Below, one piece after another: positions 45,101 to 63,769 of a stretch of 64,000 bases of DNA. The stretch's first letter is position 1, and every line of letters begins with the position of its first letter. The position numbers were made by a program, and so were the translations under genes. The notes beneath the pieces were generated by a model. The model made no database searches. It saw only the letters and a program-made list of their open reading frames with translations, and was not told the DNA's origin. Source of the stretch: Beaufortia kweichowensis (Eukaryota > Chordata > Actinopteri > Cypriniformes > Gastromyzontidae); the NCBI GenBank assembly GCA_019155185.1, contig CM032811.1, positions 15,134,867-15,198,866 on the forward strand. Direction: 5' to 3'.

Positions 45101-45659
45101 TTTTACCCTATGAGAGAGTTTATTGCTCTGCTTGTGTTCAGAAGTGAAGGAGAGAAACTCTAGTGAGCTGCTTACATAGACGACACTGTCCCAACATGAA
45201 GACTGAAACATTATGCTGCATTTATATTGCATGTATTCTTTACACAGAAGCCAATCCCACAATGCATTGCAACAAACTCTTAACTTATTGAGTTTTTTGT
45301 GTATGTTGTCTGCATCTGTCTGTGTGTGTGTTATGAGCATGTGTTTGTGTTTGTAACCTGTATGTTCTGCATTCAGAGAGAAAAGCTCAGATTTACCTTA
45401 ACCTCAGTTATCATCAGTAATGCAGAAGTGCTGTTTATAAAAGATTTCTCCTTTTCTGATGCATTGCTGTTGCTTACAGACAGATACTGTATTTTCACCT
45501 GTGTTATCAGACTGTCAGATGTGTGCTAAATTTGCTCCAGACTGACAAAAACAAAACATTTCAATAACTGTTAATGGACAAAAACACCAGCTGTCTTTCA
45601 CTGTGAGTTTCAGTGTAAATTTGATAATAAAAGTCACATCATTCTGTTGTACATTTCTT
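42148..45659. other. Noncoding, no gene seen
   Basis: Complex blocks at about 43010-43190 (with AGCAATTAGCAACGAGACG), 43590-43760 and 44540-44720 could be noncoding elements. Open frames here lack recognisable products. Confidence 0.4.
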
Positions 45660-47797
<2,138 letters not shown>

Positions 47798-47950
47798 AAC
47801 CCTACAGCGTGTGGACCAAATGTCACCACAAAGATAGTAGTTAATATCGTGTAAACATGTTTCTGTCCCCATGAGGCTTATAAATTACACTAATAGATCT
47901 TTATTTTGAAAATGTATAAGTTCAGAAAGGTTTGTGTGAGGGTTACACCA
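47798..47950. repeat. Dispersed repeat, family C copy 2
   Basis: ACCACAAAGATAGTAGTTAA, TCCCCATGAGGCTTATAAAT and TGAAAATGTATAAGTTCAGA match the copy at 25014-25165, more decayed. Confidence 0.6.
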
Positions 47951-48410
47951 TATATACAGTTAATACAGTATAAAAGACATTACGACCCCATAAAACATAA
48001 AGATAAATAGAACTCTGCTGGCATCTAGAGGATATTTGTGTTATTACAGTTGTTCTGCAGGACAATATTTGCTTTGATCACAATCTTTAACTGGTATATA
48101 TAACATGTATAACATGTATTTTAAGTAAGGGTGTTTTTCTGGTATTTTCTCTTTCACACAGCATTGATTGTCTGGAGTAAATCATGGTCATAATCACCAC
48201 TTCAAATGTAATGTTAGTCTTAGCAATAATATTATTAGCAATTTCTGTACTTTCATCTCTAGGATATTTACTTTACATTTCTAAATTATAATATTATCCC
48301 TCATACCCCACTCAGTTTAAAAAAACATTTGAACTTCAGGAGACACTATTGACCAAATAAATAGTCAGTTATGATATTTATTACTGTATATACCTCATTA
48401 TAAACCTGAT

Positions 48411-49008
48411 AGAGAGAGAGAGAGAGAGAGAGAGACGGGCAGACACAGAAAAACATGGCTGCCACAGGACGAGAGGTTGTGTCAACACTGTGATCTGAAC
48501 CAGATCGAGACAGAACTGCACTGAACTAACAGAACGCACAAAATATACAGACATTCGGACAGAGTTTTATGAAAAAATAAAGTGCATCCAGCACACGTTT
48601 GAAACTCTATCAAACGATGAGAAGCTGCCGTATCTGTTAGGAGAACACAAGGACTGCTGTGTGTTAGCAGCACAATATGTGTCTGTCTGTCATAACAAAA
48701 GAGAAAATACTTCATCTGTCCTGATCTGATGTTTCACACGTGTAGATAAATTGATGCTCATTTTATATCACACTGCTCTTATATTACTGTCACTGTATTA
48801 TTTTACTTGAATGTATATTTTGCTTTTATTCTTTAAATTTTTTATTCTATTTAATTCTATAGATAAATGTTACTTTTATTTTAACTTTTTCTTTGTACAT
48901 AATTTGCACTATTTGTATGCAGCCCAGCTGCAATTGCTTTAACAATACAATTGTACAATTTTGTCATGCCAATAAAGCACACTTAAAAAAATGAAATTGA
49001 AATTGAAT
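48411..49008 (+). mobile_element. Degraded 3' end of a non-LTR retrotransposon (LINE)
   Basis: Reading + from about 48474, one frame gives RLCQHCDLNQIETELH, then after a stop and a frameshift another gives KYTDIRTEFYEKI and later LPYLLGEHKDCCVLAAQYVS, ending at 48726. This Cys/His cluster plus YLLGE...LAAQYV tail is typical of the C-terminus of fish LINE polyproteins. About 280 bp of AT-rich 3' UTR follow, ending with GTCATGCCAATAAAGCAC and an A/GAAATT-type tail. The frame is broken and no RT domain remains. A (GA)n run at 48411-48434 interrupts the upstream side. Confidence 0.75.
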
Positions 49009-49009
49009 T

Positions 49010-55579
<6,570 letters not shown>

Positions 55580-55872
55580 ACGCTGGCTGACAGACGCGCA
55601 CACTGACGGGGACCTCCGACACACCTGTAAAATACTTCGAGACACCTCTCGCTGCCCCTCTGCACCTGTCGGTCTGTCTTTTTTAGACAGCAAGATGGTT
55701 TCCTTCATTACAGCAGCACATAGTACCTGATGTTTCTCTCATTCTGTAATTAGAGCATGAAATGAGTGTGTGTTTGTTTCATCCTGCTAAACGTTTTCTT
55801 CTTTTTTGAGTTTTTGTTACTTGTTCTGTAAAAGGTTGAGATACAAAAATAAATAAAATACTTGTGGTCAAT
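55580..55872 (+). other. psmd2: psmd2 3' UTR with poly(A) signal
   Basis: After the TAG at 55577-55579, about 270 bp of noncoding sequence lead to overlapping AATAAA hexamers at 55848-55853 and 55852-55857. Cleavage is expected about 10-30 bases downstream. Confidence 0.75.
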
Positions 55873-56719
55873 TAAGTGCAATTATTTTCCTGTTGGTGTA
55901 GTGCAACAAAATTACATGAATTGCTTTTTAAACACAAAAAATTGGGTCTCTTCATGACGACTGAGCAGAATAAATGCTACTATGACGTTCTTCACGCAAT
56001 GAATATAATCATTTACATAAGAATTATTTTTATGAAGTCAAGATTTTATAACCGCAGTATTCAGTTCTTCTTTCAGAAACACTGCAGTACATTAATGAAT
56101 GTTTTCAAATATTATCATGACCATAACAACATCCACCTGTCTAATAAATTTAATTTGACTCACAGTTTTATTTATTTATTTATTTAATTGAAGAACATTA
56201 AACATTATTACAGGCAACAAAAACAGAAGCTCCAAAATTGGTAAGAATAAAATAAAAAACAAAAAAGAAGACATTCACAAGACGCCATATACAGATTCGT
56301 AATATCTTACAATAGATTTAGCTTTAATATTTTTCACAACTTTAAGTGACTTCGTAATAAAAATAAAAATAAATTCATTAAAGAAAACCTTGTATAAAGG
56401 AGGAGATTTTAATAATCGACAATTATGAATGAAAAATTGATTATTCAGGATGATAAAATTTACAAAATCTTGAATATTTTTATCCTCATTTTTAAAGTAA
56501 CAATTAAATTTGACGCACAGTAGTTTTTGACTGAGATTTGAGGTGACGTCAGTAAAAGCAACGCCTCTGCCATTCCTTTCAGAGTCTTAACAAACATATA
56601 AAGCTGCTGTGACACATGCTCCTAATTATTAATTAAACTCCCATATTAATAATATGAAATCTTTTTAATAGTCATCACGATGTTAAGTTGTTTCAGGACA
56701 GTCTAGCATTAATAATCGC
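55873..56719. other. psmd2-eif4g1 intergenic spacer
   Basis: AT-rich sequence with no conserved exon recognised. It includes a (TTTA)n run at about 56167-56187 and the minus-strand LINE fragment at 56275-56523. Confidence 0.6.
56275..56523 (-). mobile_element. LINE open-frame fragment, minus strand, between psmd2 and eif4g1
   Basis: Minus-strand translation is open for about 80 codons, including QFFIHNCRLLKSPPLYKVFF and ending at a TGA complementary to 56275-56277. The pattern (F-x-I-H-x-C-[KR]-x-L-K, then a hydrophobic/Lys stretch) resembles the last part of LINE reverse-transcriptase proteins in fish. No start codon, no RT core; a fossil. Confidence 0.5.
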
Positions 56720-56933
56720 GCTTCGACGTCACCGCCGCTGCTGTGGTCACGTGGTCGGGATTCCCTATTGTCACCGATCCGGAAGTTCCCAGTCGCCGGT
56801 TTCCGCCGGAAAAGGTTCCGTCCGGTCCAGACAGTTCTGTGTCTCTTTCCGTCTCTCTTTCGGTTCGGAATTGATCCACTGATCCGGTACAGATCCGGAC
56901 CAGCGCCGAAGCTGAACGATAAACTCCTGTCCG
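56720..56933 (+). promoter_or_regulatory. eif4g1: GC-rich promoter and candidate noncoding first exon of eif4g1
   Basis: A CpG-rich patch carries GACGTCAC (56725-56732, CRE-like), CACGTG (56748-56753, E-box) and CCGGAAGT (56779-56786, ETS site), all typical of housekeeping promoters. It runs into GC-rich sequence and a clean GTAAGA donor with exon end at 56933. No ATG is seen in the presumed exon. Pyrimidine runs at about 56842-56860 could be a TOP-like start. Assignment to eif4g1 rests on strand, the donor and the human gene order. Confidence 0.65.
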
Positions 56934-57377
56934 GTAAGACATAAGCGAGCACGAGGCGCTACCGGCTTTACGTGCGCGTGACTGTGTGTGCGCGCGTCTG
57001 TTTATCTTTGTGTCTAATAACATGAACATGTTTGTTTAGAGGCTTTATACGTGTTTATAGTACATTTCATATTGTTATGATCAAAACTGTTGCATCTGTG
57101 TGCCTGTCGTGTGTTCAGCCTGATGACATCAGACTAAACAAATCATCTCTTGTTTTTTCCAGTCATTTAAAGCAGGAGTGTTTTTTGCTTTATAGTGTGA
57201 CTCAGCGGTACAGCATCACTTGCCCACAATATTGTGCTTTAACACACACACGTGTCGTTGTTGCTGTTATTATTTATTACGATGTAAATGTATGTTTTAG
57301 GGGTTTATAAAGAGGCTGTGTGTGATTTTACACGTTTTTCACTATGTTTTGTAAATGGTTTTCATTGCAACTACAGT

Positions 57378-57378
<1 letters not shown>

Positions 57379-57413
<35 letters not shown>

Positions 57414-57431
57414 GGGGAGAGAGAGAGAGAC

Positions 57432-57463
<32 letters not shown>

Positions 57464-57587
57464 AGACAGAGAGAGAGTGACAGAGAGAGACATGGATAGA
57501 TAGATGGATAGATGGATGGATAGATAGATAGATAGATGGAGAGAGAGAGAGAGAGAGAGACAGAGACATAGATAGATAGATATAGAG

Positions 57588-57645
<58 letters not shown>
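57379..57645. repeat. Compound (GA)n / (GATA)n microsatellite
   Basis: Alternating GA and GATA/GATG runs with a final uninterrupted GATA block (about 57584-57645), in the presumed first intron of eif4g1. Confidence 0.95.
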
Positions 57646-58199
57646 GGTTGGGGAGATATAGATGAAAAGTATATAAGTATATTATTTTTCTAAATAAATA
57701 GTAAAATAAAATGACTATTTAAAAATCTCAGTAAAAGTGACAGGGTCCTGTCATGTCCTGTTCATAGTTTAGGAATAGATGAATGTTTCACTGACCTGTG
57801 TTACATCATAAGAACAAACACTTTAAACATTAGGTGTGTGTTGCTAACCTAAAGACAATATATGCATGTCATGTGAAAGCATGTGAAGTACTTTTATCAC
57901 TACAAGCATGTTAAATGGTGAAACATGAGCTATTGTTTTGTTGCAGTTCATTTATAGCGCATGTTGCATAGTTTTTGTGTTTGTGGATTTATACCACAAA
58001 CACAATTTAGACTTTATTAGACAGGTGGATGGATGGATGCAATAAATTAATGTGCTAGACAGACAGATTTACAAATTATATTAAATAAAAAGTATAGAAA
58101 CTGTAAATTTGGCACATAATAAATGTTTAAGTGATGGGAGACAGAATAGAATATATTTAATTGTTCAGAGCCTTGATTTTATTCAATAAGTACTACAGT

Positions 58200-58231
58200 G
58201 GGATGGATGGATGGATGGATGGATGGATGGA
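58200..58231. repeat. (GGAT)n microsatellite
   Basis: About eight copies of GGAT; probably the tail of the adjacent minus-strand LINE remnant. Confidence 0.9.
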
Positions 58232-58234
58232 GGT

Positions 58235-58352
58235 TTAATCATACCTCTGCAGATTTTGGATGAATTATAGAGTCTAATAGCAGTAGATATGAATGAGCTC
58301 CTGTGGTATTCTTCTCTGTGAATCAGTCGATTACTGAATGTGCTTCTCATTC
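58235..58352 (-). mobile_element. LINE C-terminal remnant with TCCA repeat tail
   Basis: The minus strand reads FSNRLIHREEYHRSSFI then STAIRLYNS. The RSSF...AIRLYNS ending is the usual extreme C-terminus of fish L2/CR1-type LINEs. It is followed, in its own orientation, by a (TCCA)n run (58200-58231), like the microsatellite tails of such elements. On its upstream side it meets a different repeat at about 58356. Confidence 0.55.
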
Positions 58353-58355
58353 CAG

Positions 58356-58590
58356 TGAATAGTTCAGGCAAAAATAAACATTCAGTCATCATTTATTCAA
58401 CCTCATGTGGCTCAAAACCTGTATATGACACTTCTTCAACAGTAAATGGGGATTCGTGTTGTTTGATTATCAACATTCTTCAAAATATCTTCTTTTCTGT
58501 TCTACAGAAGAAAGTCATACAGGTTCGACATGACATGAATGTGAATAAATGATGACAGATTTTCTAATGTGATTATTTTTGGGTGCACCT
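58356..58590. mobile_element. Short inverted-repeat (MITE-like) element common in fish
   Basis: Left end GAATAGTTCAGGCAAAAAT and right end ATTTTTGGGTGCACC are imperfect inverted repeats. The interior includes TCATCATTTATTCAACCTC and AGAAGAAAGTCATACAGGTT, stretches I recognise from a very abundant fish repeat. It sits directly beside the LINE remnant, suggesting insertion into it. Confidence 0.6.
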
Positions 58591-58919
58591 GCATCATGAG
58601 CGCGCACCTGTGGGAATGATTGTGCGCCTGCGTGCTGCAAAAAATATATATATTACACCGCAAACGTATCATTACTATTAATGTGTATTTTAGATATTAT
58701 TTAAAATGTACTATTTCATGTAATATCTAATATAATTATATTATGGGTTTTATCGTTATCTCACATTTCGCACATTTTCAAAACAAATATCGCAGTACTT
58801 TGTTTTGTTGTTCAAGATATACTGTTTAAAGCTTCGTTATTATTAAAATCACGTGTTTGGGTCTTTTTAATCACGATTAAATTCAGTGAAATGAATGTTC
58901 TTGTGGGAGTAAAGAGATG

Positions 58920-59101
58920 AATCACGGTGAGCGCACGTGTGCGTAAGCGCGTGCCTGCTGCGTCTGTGCGCGCGACCCACGTGGTTTGTTTCTGTGGGCG
59001 CACGCGCGAGCGAACATGGCGACCCGCTGCACGTCTCGCGTTACCGGACAGTGAGACACACCGAGAGAGGAAGAACCGAGAGAGAGAGAGAGAGACACAC
59101 G
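58920..59101 (+). promoter_or_regulatory. eif4g1: Second CpG-rich promoter / alternative first exon for eif4g1
   Basis: This patch has two CACGTG boxes (58934-58939 and 58978-58983) and many CpGs. A GTAACG donor follows 59101. The presumed exon has an ATG at 59016 in the context GAACATGGCGACC, opening a 12-codon uORF that ends at 59054. It could be an alternative first exon, an internal 5' UTR exon, or the start of an unrelated noncoding transcript. Confidence 0.5.
59016..59054 (+). other. 12-codon upstream ORF in the alternative first exon
   Basis: ATG GCG begins a short frame ending at TGA (59052-59054), entirely inside the candidate exon. Its context resembles a TISU-type start (AACATGGCG), which supports initiation on very short leaders. 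Whether it is translated is unknown. Confidence 0.4.
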
Positions 59102-59335
59102 GTAACGAGCCGCGTTGTGTGTCTGTGTGTAACGACGCTGTTTATGTGTGTGTTTGTGTGTTCATGCGTTACGTGTATAACGTAAGTCGATTTACTCAAT
59201 CTGGCCTTGAGAAATAATCAATTGTGTGTGTGTGACAGGAATCATGTGAACTGCAGGAATGTGTATGAAGTTTGTGCGCACACGTCACGCAAACATCATG
59301 AATATATTACAGATTCAGTGTGTGTTCGTGTACTG

Positions 59336-59814
59336 TCGTGTTGTGTGTATGGGTTAATAAGTGTGTCTGTGTGTGTCTCTGTGTGTTTGTTTTAAAAGCA
59401 GTATTGTGTGTATGGGTTAATAAGTGTGTGTGTGTGTGTGTGTGTTTGTTTTAAAAGCAGTATTGTGTGTATGGGTTAATAAGTGTGTGTGTGTGTGTGT
59501 GTTTTGTGTTTTAAAAGCAGTATTGTGTGTTTGTTTTAAAAGCAGTGTTGTGTGGGTTAATAAGTGTGTGTGTGTTTGTTTTAAAAGCTAAGTATTGTGT
59601 GTTTGTGTGTGTGTGTTTGTTTTAAAAGCAGTATTGTGTGTATGGGTTAATAAGTGTGTCTGTGTGTGTGTGTGTTTTAAAAGCAGTATTGTGTGTATGG
59701 GTTAATAAGTGTGTGTGTGTGTTTGTGTTTTAAAAGCAGTATTGTGTGTATGGGTTAATAAGTGTGTGTGTGTGTGTGTGTTTTAAAAGCAGTATTGTGT
59801 GTATGGGTTAATAA

Positions 59815-59851
<37 letters not shown>

Positions 59852-59898
59852 AAAAGCAGTATTGTGTGTATGGGTTAATAAGTGTGTCTGTGTGTGTT
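59336..59898 (+). repeat. GT-rich minisatellite in eif4g1 5' intron
   Basis: About nine or ten copies of a 53-70 bp unit containing GTATGGGTTAATAAGTGTG, a variable (TG)n run and TTTTAAAAGCAGTATT. Copies are nearly identical except for TG length, so the array expanded recently. Confidence 0.9.
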
Positions 59899-61466
59899 TC
59901 TTACCCTGGATTAAGTGTTAGTTGTGGTACAGATGTGTCACACATGTAACTCTCTTTGTATGATTCTGTCATGGCTTTTCTCATATGTGGTGTGTTTTTG
60001 GTGCCCGCATGCATTGGCTAGTGTCAGTCTTCGGGGTCAAAGTTCATGGCTAAAGAGATCTGGAATCATACAGTCGTGCACATGTATGAAGCATTAGTCA
60101 CCCGTGCATTACTGAAGCATATCTGTGTCACACTGCAGGTCTGTATCCAATGACAACAAACTCTTTAGGGATTGGTTGAATCACATGAAGAGGTCACATT
60201 ATTGACCAAAATGGATATAAAGACGTTATTGCATGTTTTCTGTTATAATCCTTACGTTTCCTGTCCTTATTTCATTACAGTGATGTGAAATATAAACTCT
60301 CCCCCATATTAAAATGTTTTGTTGATTTCGGATCGTTCATACAGTAAATGGCAGAATTACACTAATGTGTTCTCAGTTGACATTAAATAATGTCACAATA
60401 AAAAGAAATGCCAAGTTGTTGCATATATAATGGATTTATTTTGGTTTCAGGGTGTAATGTGACGATCGACTGACTCTTGTTCACCACTGTGGCTTTTGCA
60501 GTGGTGATTTCACATGACCTGTTTATATTTTAATTAATGAACTTGACGTGTAAGTGAACAATTACAGCATTACATGTCATGAGATTTTTCAAAACCTGTA
60601 CTATATAGTCAGCACGTTTGTGTATTAGGCGTTAAGTAATGACACAGCTGGACGTGGTGTGTGTGTTTGACTCTATATTTGGCTCTTGTAAAGAGAGATG
60701 TCTGTCAGAGACCCCCTCTGTAAAATATGACTTTCTTTAGCTTGCAGATCCATTCATACAGTCACGTTAGAATTGTTTAAACAGAAACTGTGTCATTAAA
60801 CTAGTGTTGAAAATCACTAGTCCAAAGATTGTTGGTTAAAGACTTGAATTCCATATGTTTTTCTCAAAGGTTTTCAACATACTGATAGTTCAGATGGTTT
60901 AAATCCTCATGTGAGATCTCTGTCAAAGTTATTAAAGCATTTGTTTGTGTTTCAAAATCATGTGCTGTTTTCAGAATCGTCACATTTATAACATCAATTA
61001 TAATAAAATAACTGTTTTATGTTCTTTGAAGAGTCATCTCTTCTTCATTTGTTGGGTATTATTGCTTCTGGTTTGTGTATTTTAATTTACAGAAATCCTA
61101 CATATGTATGTATGTATATAGTATGTTGACTTTCAAAAGTGTGTGTTCTTTTTTGTCACATTTATAACACTTTTTTTTCTCGTCTTGTGTCTAGACTGAT
61201 ATTTCTCATGTTTGGCCTTTAGTTAAATATATTGTTGAGTAATGATCTGTCTTACTGTGTCTCACGCTCATGTTGAATGAGTCAGCGTGTGATTGTGATG
61301 TCTGCACACGCATGTAATTACCTTGAACTCTTAATCGTTTACAGTCAGCCGTTATAATCGCTCATTAAAAACACAATTAATGGTTGAATACAGACTCATT
61401 TAATGTCACATTACAGCAGACCAATGAAATCTGTCATTAACATTTCTCTCTCTCTGTCTCGGTCAG
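59899..61466. other. eif4g1 5' intron, no gene seen
   Basis: Ordinary AT-rich intronic sequence. No coding exon or clear repeat was recognised. Confidence 0.5.
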
Positions 61467-61512
61467 GTTTTGTCAAGAGGTGCTGCTTCTCAATGCAGAT
61501 GTTTCAGGTGAA
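61467..61512 (+). other. eif4g1: eif4g1 5' UTR part of first coding exon
   Basis: A pyrimidine-rich tract ending CGGTCAG gives a plausible acceptor, placing the exon start at 61467. The 46 bases before ATG 61513 contain no stop in the coding frame, so an upstream exon could in principle extend the protein. The GTG at 61480 is not a credible start. Confidence 0.55.
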
Positions 61513-62684
61513 ATGAATAAGGCACCTCAGCCTCTGTCTGGACCCCCAGCCGCCCCGTCCCACCCCTCCATCCCTCTTCCAGCACCCTCCCCGGGCTTGT
61601 CCCAGGTAACACAAACGTCTCTTCTCGTGACTGCTGTATCATCATTCAGGGTTATTGTTTTAATGATTAAACACACTATGTGTCTCTCTCTCTGTAGCCC
61701 AGTTTTCCTCCTGCTCCACCCTCAGTGGTTTTCAACACACCTCCACCACAAATGAACCCCACCGCACAACCCCGCCAGGTGCGTAAAAACAACACACAGA
61801 ATTGAATAGACATCACGGGGAGCGCATGTCTTGATGTAAAAGCTTTAAGATGTATTTCTCTTTTGTCTGATGAGTTGATGAGGAATCTGCAGAGGGTTCG
61901 AGTCAAACGAATGGACATTCAGAGCTCGTCTGCTGTATCTCTCTAGTGTAGTTGTGTAGGAAAAATGTGTGTGAGATTTGTGTGACTGAAGTGCTTTTGG
62001 AATATTTCTCTGCTCTGCTTTTGTGGCTGTTATTGCTCGTGTCTTGACCTTTGACCCGTGTGTCTGTCTGGCTTTCTCTTTCTAGTTTGCCTCAGGTCCT
62101 AGAGCTTTACCACAACAGGTACTAACACACACACATGAACATACTCTACTTTCTCTTTCAGGTTATACACACACACAAACACACACACTCACTCACTTGC
62201 ACACACACTCACTCACTTGCACACTCACACGCACACTCAGACACACACTCACACACACTCTCACTCATACAAACACACTGTCACACTCACTCACTTGCAC
62301 ACACACACACACTCATACAAACACATACACACTCACTCAGACACACACACACAGTCACACACACACTCACTCAGACACACACACACAGTCACACACACAC
62401 TCACTCAGACACACACTCACACACACAGTCACACACACACTCACTCAGACACACACACACACTCACTACACACACACATACACACTCCTACACACACACA
62501 CACACACACACACACTCACTCACACACTCAGACACACACTCAGACACACACACAGACACACACACAGACACACACTCAGACACACACTCACACACACACT
62601 CACTCAGACAAACACACTGTCACTCCCACTCACTCAGCACACACACACACACACTCATACAAACACATACACACTCCACTCAGA

Positions 62685-62715
<31 letters not shown>

Positions 62716-62843
62716 TCAGACACACACACACACACACACACACACTCACTCAGACACACACTCACACACACAGTCACACACACACTCACTCAGACACACA
62801 CACACTCACTCACTCAGACACACACACACACTCACTCACTTAG

Positions 62844-62875
<32 letters not shown>

Positions 62876-62972
62876 ACTCACACACACACTCAGACACACA
62901 CACAGACACACACACAGACACACACACAGACACACACACACACTCACTCACTCACTCAGACACACACACACA

Positions 62973-63011
<39 letters not shown>

Positions 63012-63114
63012 CACTCACTCAGACACACACAGTGATGGTGTTAAAATGCTTTGTTTGTTTGCATGCTGCTCTGATGGATAACACACATTCTTCATTTCTC
63101 TCGCTTCTCTCTGC

Positions 63115-63161
<47 letters not shown>

Positions 63162-63769
63162 CTGAAGGGTGGATTCAGGTCGTTGCAGGTAATGCTTCTG
63201 TGTTGGTCTTCATTTGGTTTAATGGTCTGTGTTTACATGCATCAGACAGATTGCTTTGATCATTGAATCAACAGTGATTTAACTTTAATAAATGTCACAC
63301 ATGTGTTACTTCTTTTCCACATGATTTTAAAAGATAAGTGTTCTTCCTATTTTATATAAATGTTGTTTCTGATTTAATTGTTTTACATTTGCTTTGCAAA
63401 AAACTTTTTTGTACTACCACATTGTGGCAATATTATTAAAAAATGATTCAAAAGTATAAAAGAAAATCTTTCCTAGTCATATCAATGATATTAAACATGC
63501 TGCATTAACATCAGACTGGATTTATGGTTATCAATGATTCATCTTCTCTCTTTTTTGTTTTATTTTAGCCGTACTATGCCAGTCGACCCACTTTACCGGC
63601 CAATCCTGGGCGTGTTCAGCCAAGCTCCGCCCCTCGCCCTATCCCCCCTCCACACGGAGCACGCCCCTCTCATGTATTCCAGGCCGGCCCCTCCCAAATG
63701 ATGATGATACCCCAGCAACAAATCAGCTTCCCAAACTCACAAGGCACCGCCTATTACATACCAGGCCAG
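61513..63769 (+). CDS. eif4g1: Eukaryotic translation initiation factor 4 gamma 1, N-terminal part (gene continues past window)
   Basis: eIF4G1 is the scaffold of the cap-binding complex eIF4F; it joins eIF4E, eIF4A, eIF3 and poly(A)-binding protein. Coding exons in the window are 61513-61605 (MNKAPQ start), 61698-61778, 62086-62118 (FASGPRALPQQ), 63168-63188 (microexon GGFRSLQ) and 63569-63769, all GT-AG and all phase 0, giving 143 residues with the microexon or 136 without. The MNKAPQ start, Pro-rich linker, VVFNTPPPQMNPTAQPRQ and the stretch from SQMMMIP to AYYIPGQ (residues 118-143) match vertebrate eIF4G1; the last stretch lies in the PABP-binding segment. The eIF4E-binding site and HEAT domains lie beyond the right edge. 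ATG 61513 is chosen by family match, although the frame is open upstream to the exon edge at 61467. Teleosts may have two paralogues (a/b); I cannot tell which this is. Confidence 0.93.
62164..63029 (+). repeat. CA-rich repeat tract (about 860 bp) in eif4g1 intron
   Basis: CACACA runs broken by CTCACT and CAGACA steps fill most of the intron between the exon ending 62118 and the microexon at 63168. The long open frames coding Thr-His-Ser repeats are by-products. Confidence 0.95.
63118..63158 (+). repeat. (TG)n tract at the microexon 3' splice site
   Basis: About 20 TG dinucleotides lie between the polypyrimidine tract and the AG of the eif4g1 microexon. The strand sequence is complementary to the upstream CA-rich tract. 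Confidence 0.95.
63168..63188 (+). other. eif4g1: 21-nt in-frame cassette microexon of eif4g1 (GGFRSLQ)
   Basis: Seven codons lie between an AG at 63166-63167 and a GTAATG donor at 63189. Both neighbouring exons are phase 0, so inclusion or skipping keeps frame. A pyrimidine tract at about 63089-63112 is followed by TGCTGC, a (TG)n run, a second TGCTGC at 63157-63162 and the AG. UGC motifs just upstream of the 3' splice site are the known signature of microexons controlled by the neuronal splicing factor SRRM4. Vertebrate eIF4G1 isoforms with a GGFRSLQ insertion are known to me from memory. Confidence 0.85.

Noticed and set aside
56683..57029. Two overlapping minus-strand frames in the eif4g1 promoter patch
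   Set aside because: No family similarity; CpG-rich DNA has few stops. A divergent transcript is possible but unsupported.
58927..59217. 96-residue Arg-rich frame starting in the CpG patch
   Set aside because: It starts at GTG and runs through a GA repeat; the region reads better as a noncoding first exon with a short uORF.
62135..63259. 374-residue Thr-His-Ser-rich open frame
   Set aside because: It runs across a CA-rich intronic repeat and over the eif4g1 microexon in a different frame; no protein family looks like this.
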